The notes under the pieces were generated by a model. The model had not been told where the DNA came from, made no database searches, and saw only the letters and a list, made by a program, of their open reading frames with translations. The position numbers and the translations under genes are program-made. A stretch of DNA of 64,000 bases from Cenococcum geophilum 1.58 (taxonomy: Eukaryota > Ascomycota > Dothideomycetes > Gloniales > Gloniaceae). Location of the stretch: contig KV748176.1 in the NCBI GenBank assembly GCA_001692895.1, positions 372,001-436,000 of the forward strand. The letters run 5' to 3'. This document shows positions 62,829 through 64,000 of the stretch, piece after piece; the stretch's first letter is position 1; the number at the start of each line of letters is the position of its first letter.

Positions 62829-64000
62829 ATGTCGTTCCTGTATGATTCCGTCTTGCCTAGCACGACCAGGTTGTATTCCGGCAGAGGCGCCGACCTGAAA
62901 GATAATCAGAGACGATTGAGGAAAAGCCAGAGCCATGGCGGCTTCCTCACACCTCTTATACACCTTGTGAGGGACCCTGTGGGAACAATTGGAAGCGCAG
63001 TCGGGACGTTCCAGGATGCTTCTGAGCCGGCCGCCCCGATTGGTCCCGATGATGACAGTCGCAAACAGATTCTATATTTGCGGATGAGGAATGTGAGTGT
63101 CGGACCATTCCAATTATAACAATTGTGGATATTGATCTGGCGGTTTTCAGGCCGAGTCATATGAAGAATGGCGAATAGCTGCCACAGAACTCGACATGCT
63201 TGAGGGCAATGATACTTGGAAACATGAGGATGAATCTGCAGAGTACGACGCCGCCTTAGTCGAGGCCCGCCTCAAGCAACTTAATGAAGCCTGTATGAGC
63301 TGCGATGTTAACAAGATGCTCTTCCTCATCCGAACATCCCTAACCCGTGGTCTTGGAGGCATGGGCGATCTCAGGCTCTACAAACATTGTCATATTGGTA
63401 CAAAGGCCCTGATAGAACGCTATATTGAATCTGCCCAAAAAACTCTCACGGCGTTGCTGGATGTGTCGGCGAAACAGAGCAATAATGCATGCGTAGAGCC
63501 AAGGATTGTGCTCGAACAGCTTCTAGCTGCGCGTCAATCGTTTGGTCGAAGCGCATTGCTTCTCTCAGGAGGTGGGACTTTTGGCATGAATCACATTGGA
63601 GTTGTCAAAAGCCTCTGGCAAGCTCGCCTCCTGCCACGTATCATCTCCGGCGCATCAGCTGGTAGCATAGTTTGCGCGGTACTTTGTACTAAAACAGATG
63701 CCGAAATCCCTGATGTACTCCAGGAGTTTTGCTATGGAGACCTAGCAGTCTTTAGCAAAGAGGGGCAGGAAGATGGTGTCATGGACAAAGCGGCACGCTT
63801 CCTCAAACACGGTGCCCTCTTTGATATCACCCACCTAGTTACTGTCATGAGGAATAGGATTGGTGATATGACCTTTCAGGAGGCCTACAACCGGACCCGA
63901 AGAATCTTGAACATTACCGTGTCGAGTGCGAGCCTGTACGAGCTACCCAGATTGCTCAATTACGTCACAGCCCCTAATGTCATGATTTGGTCTGCAGTGT
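62829..64000 (+). CDS. Patatin-domain triacylglycerol lipase (Tgl3/4/5 family), 5' part
   Basis: Exon 1 is 62829-63092, a 58-bp intron follows (GTGAGT...TTTCAG), and exon 2 from 63151 is open to the window edge, giving 371 residues so far. Residues about 89-200 match the N-terminal DUF3336 domain typical of these lipases (SYEEWRIAATELD, then DLRLYKH). The patatin fold starts with the oxyanion loop SGGGTFG (about 227-233), and the nucleophile elbow GASAGS places Ser257. The catalytic Asp lies beyond the window. In yeast these enzymes hydrolyse stored triacylglycerol on lipid droplets. The ATG chosen (MSFLYDSVLPST) follows a CACAC context. The frame is open further upstream, so an earlier start is possible. 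Confidence 0.93.

Overview
The window reads as a filamentous ascomycete (Pezizomycotina-type) chromosome with two strongly contrasting base compositions. Host genes have short introns (44-80 bp) with GTAAG-type donors and CTAAC-like branch sites, and lie in two GC-balanced islands, about 18.4-25.1 kb and 61.3-64.0 kb. Everything else is AT-rich, full of TA/CTAG words and dense in stops. Sister LTRs there differ almost only by C/T and G/A transitions, the signature of repeat-induced point mutation (RIP). Class and genus cannot be fixed from the sequence.

Layout. (1) 1-13553: the 3' part of a Ty1/Copia element on the + strand, split by a complete 10.6-kb Ty3/Gypsy element on the - strand (2495-13119). 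That Gypsy element carries about 3 kb of extra coding-like sequence 3' of its integrase. (2) 13734-18410: a hAT DNA transposon with 18-bp terminal inverted repeats, an 8-bp target duplication and a decayed - strand transposase. It is itself split by an 800-bp element with 20-bp terminal repeats, a 9-bp target duplication and fold-back arms. (3) 18411-25172: host island with an unidentified protein gene (-), a two-exon rhodanese-type sulfurtransferase of the TUM1 family (-), a four-exon APC11 RING-H2 gene (+), and a single-exon gene for an unknown proline-rich protein (+). (4) 25173-60973: a nested retroelement block. The outer chromodomain Gypsy element holds four independent insertions: a second Gypsy element (itself split by a reverse-oriented copy of the outer family), a tyrosine-recombinase retrotransposon with the split direct repeats of Ngaro elements, a solo Copia LTR, and a complete Copia element. 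For all but the outermost and the Ngaro element, exact 5-bp target duplications fix the boundaries. Subtracting the insertions leaves about 7.8 kb for the outer element, against 7.95 kb for its intact-length relative inside the nest. (5) 60974-62828: transition to host DNA, then a patatin-type triacylglycerol lipase gene (two exons seen) that runs off the right edge.

The host genes are unrelated housekeeping functions: sulfur transfer, the cell-cycle ubiquitin ligase and lipid mobilisation. There is no sign of a metabolic cluster. The main content of the window is the insertion history, which can be read in relative order from who interrupts whom. All retroelements and the hAT transposase look broken by many stops. 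LTR divergence cannot be turned into years because RIP inflates it.
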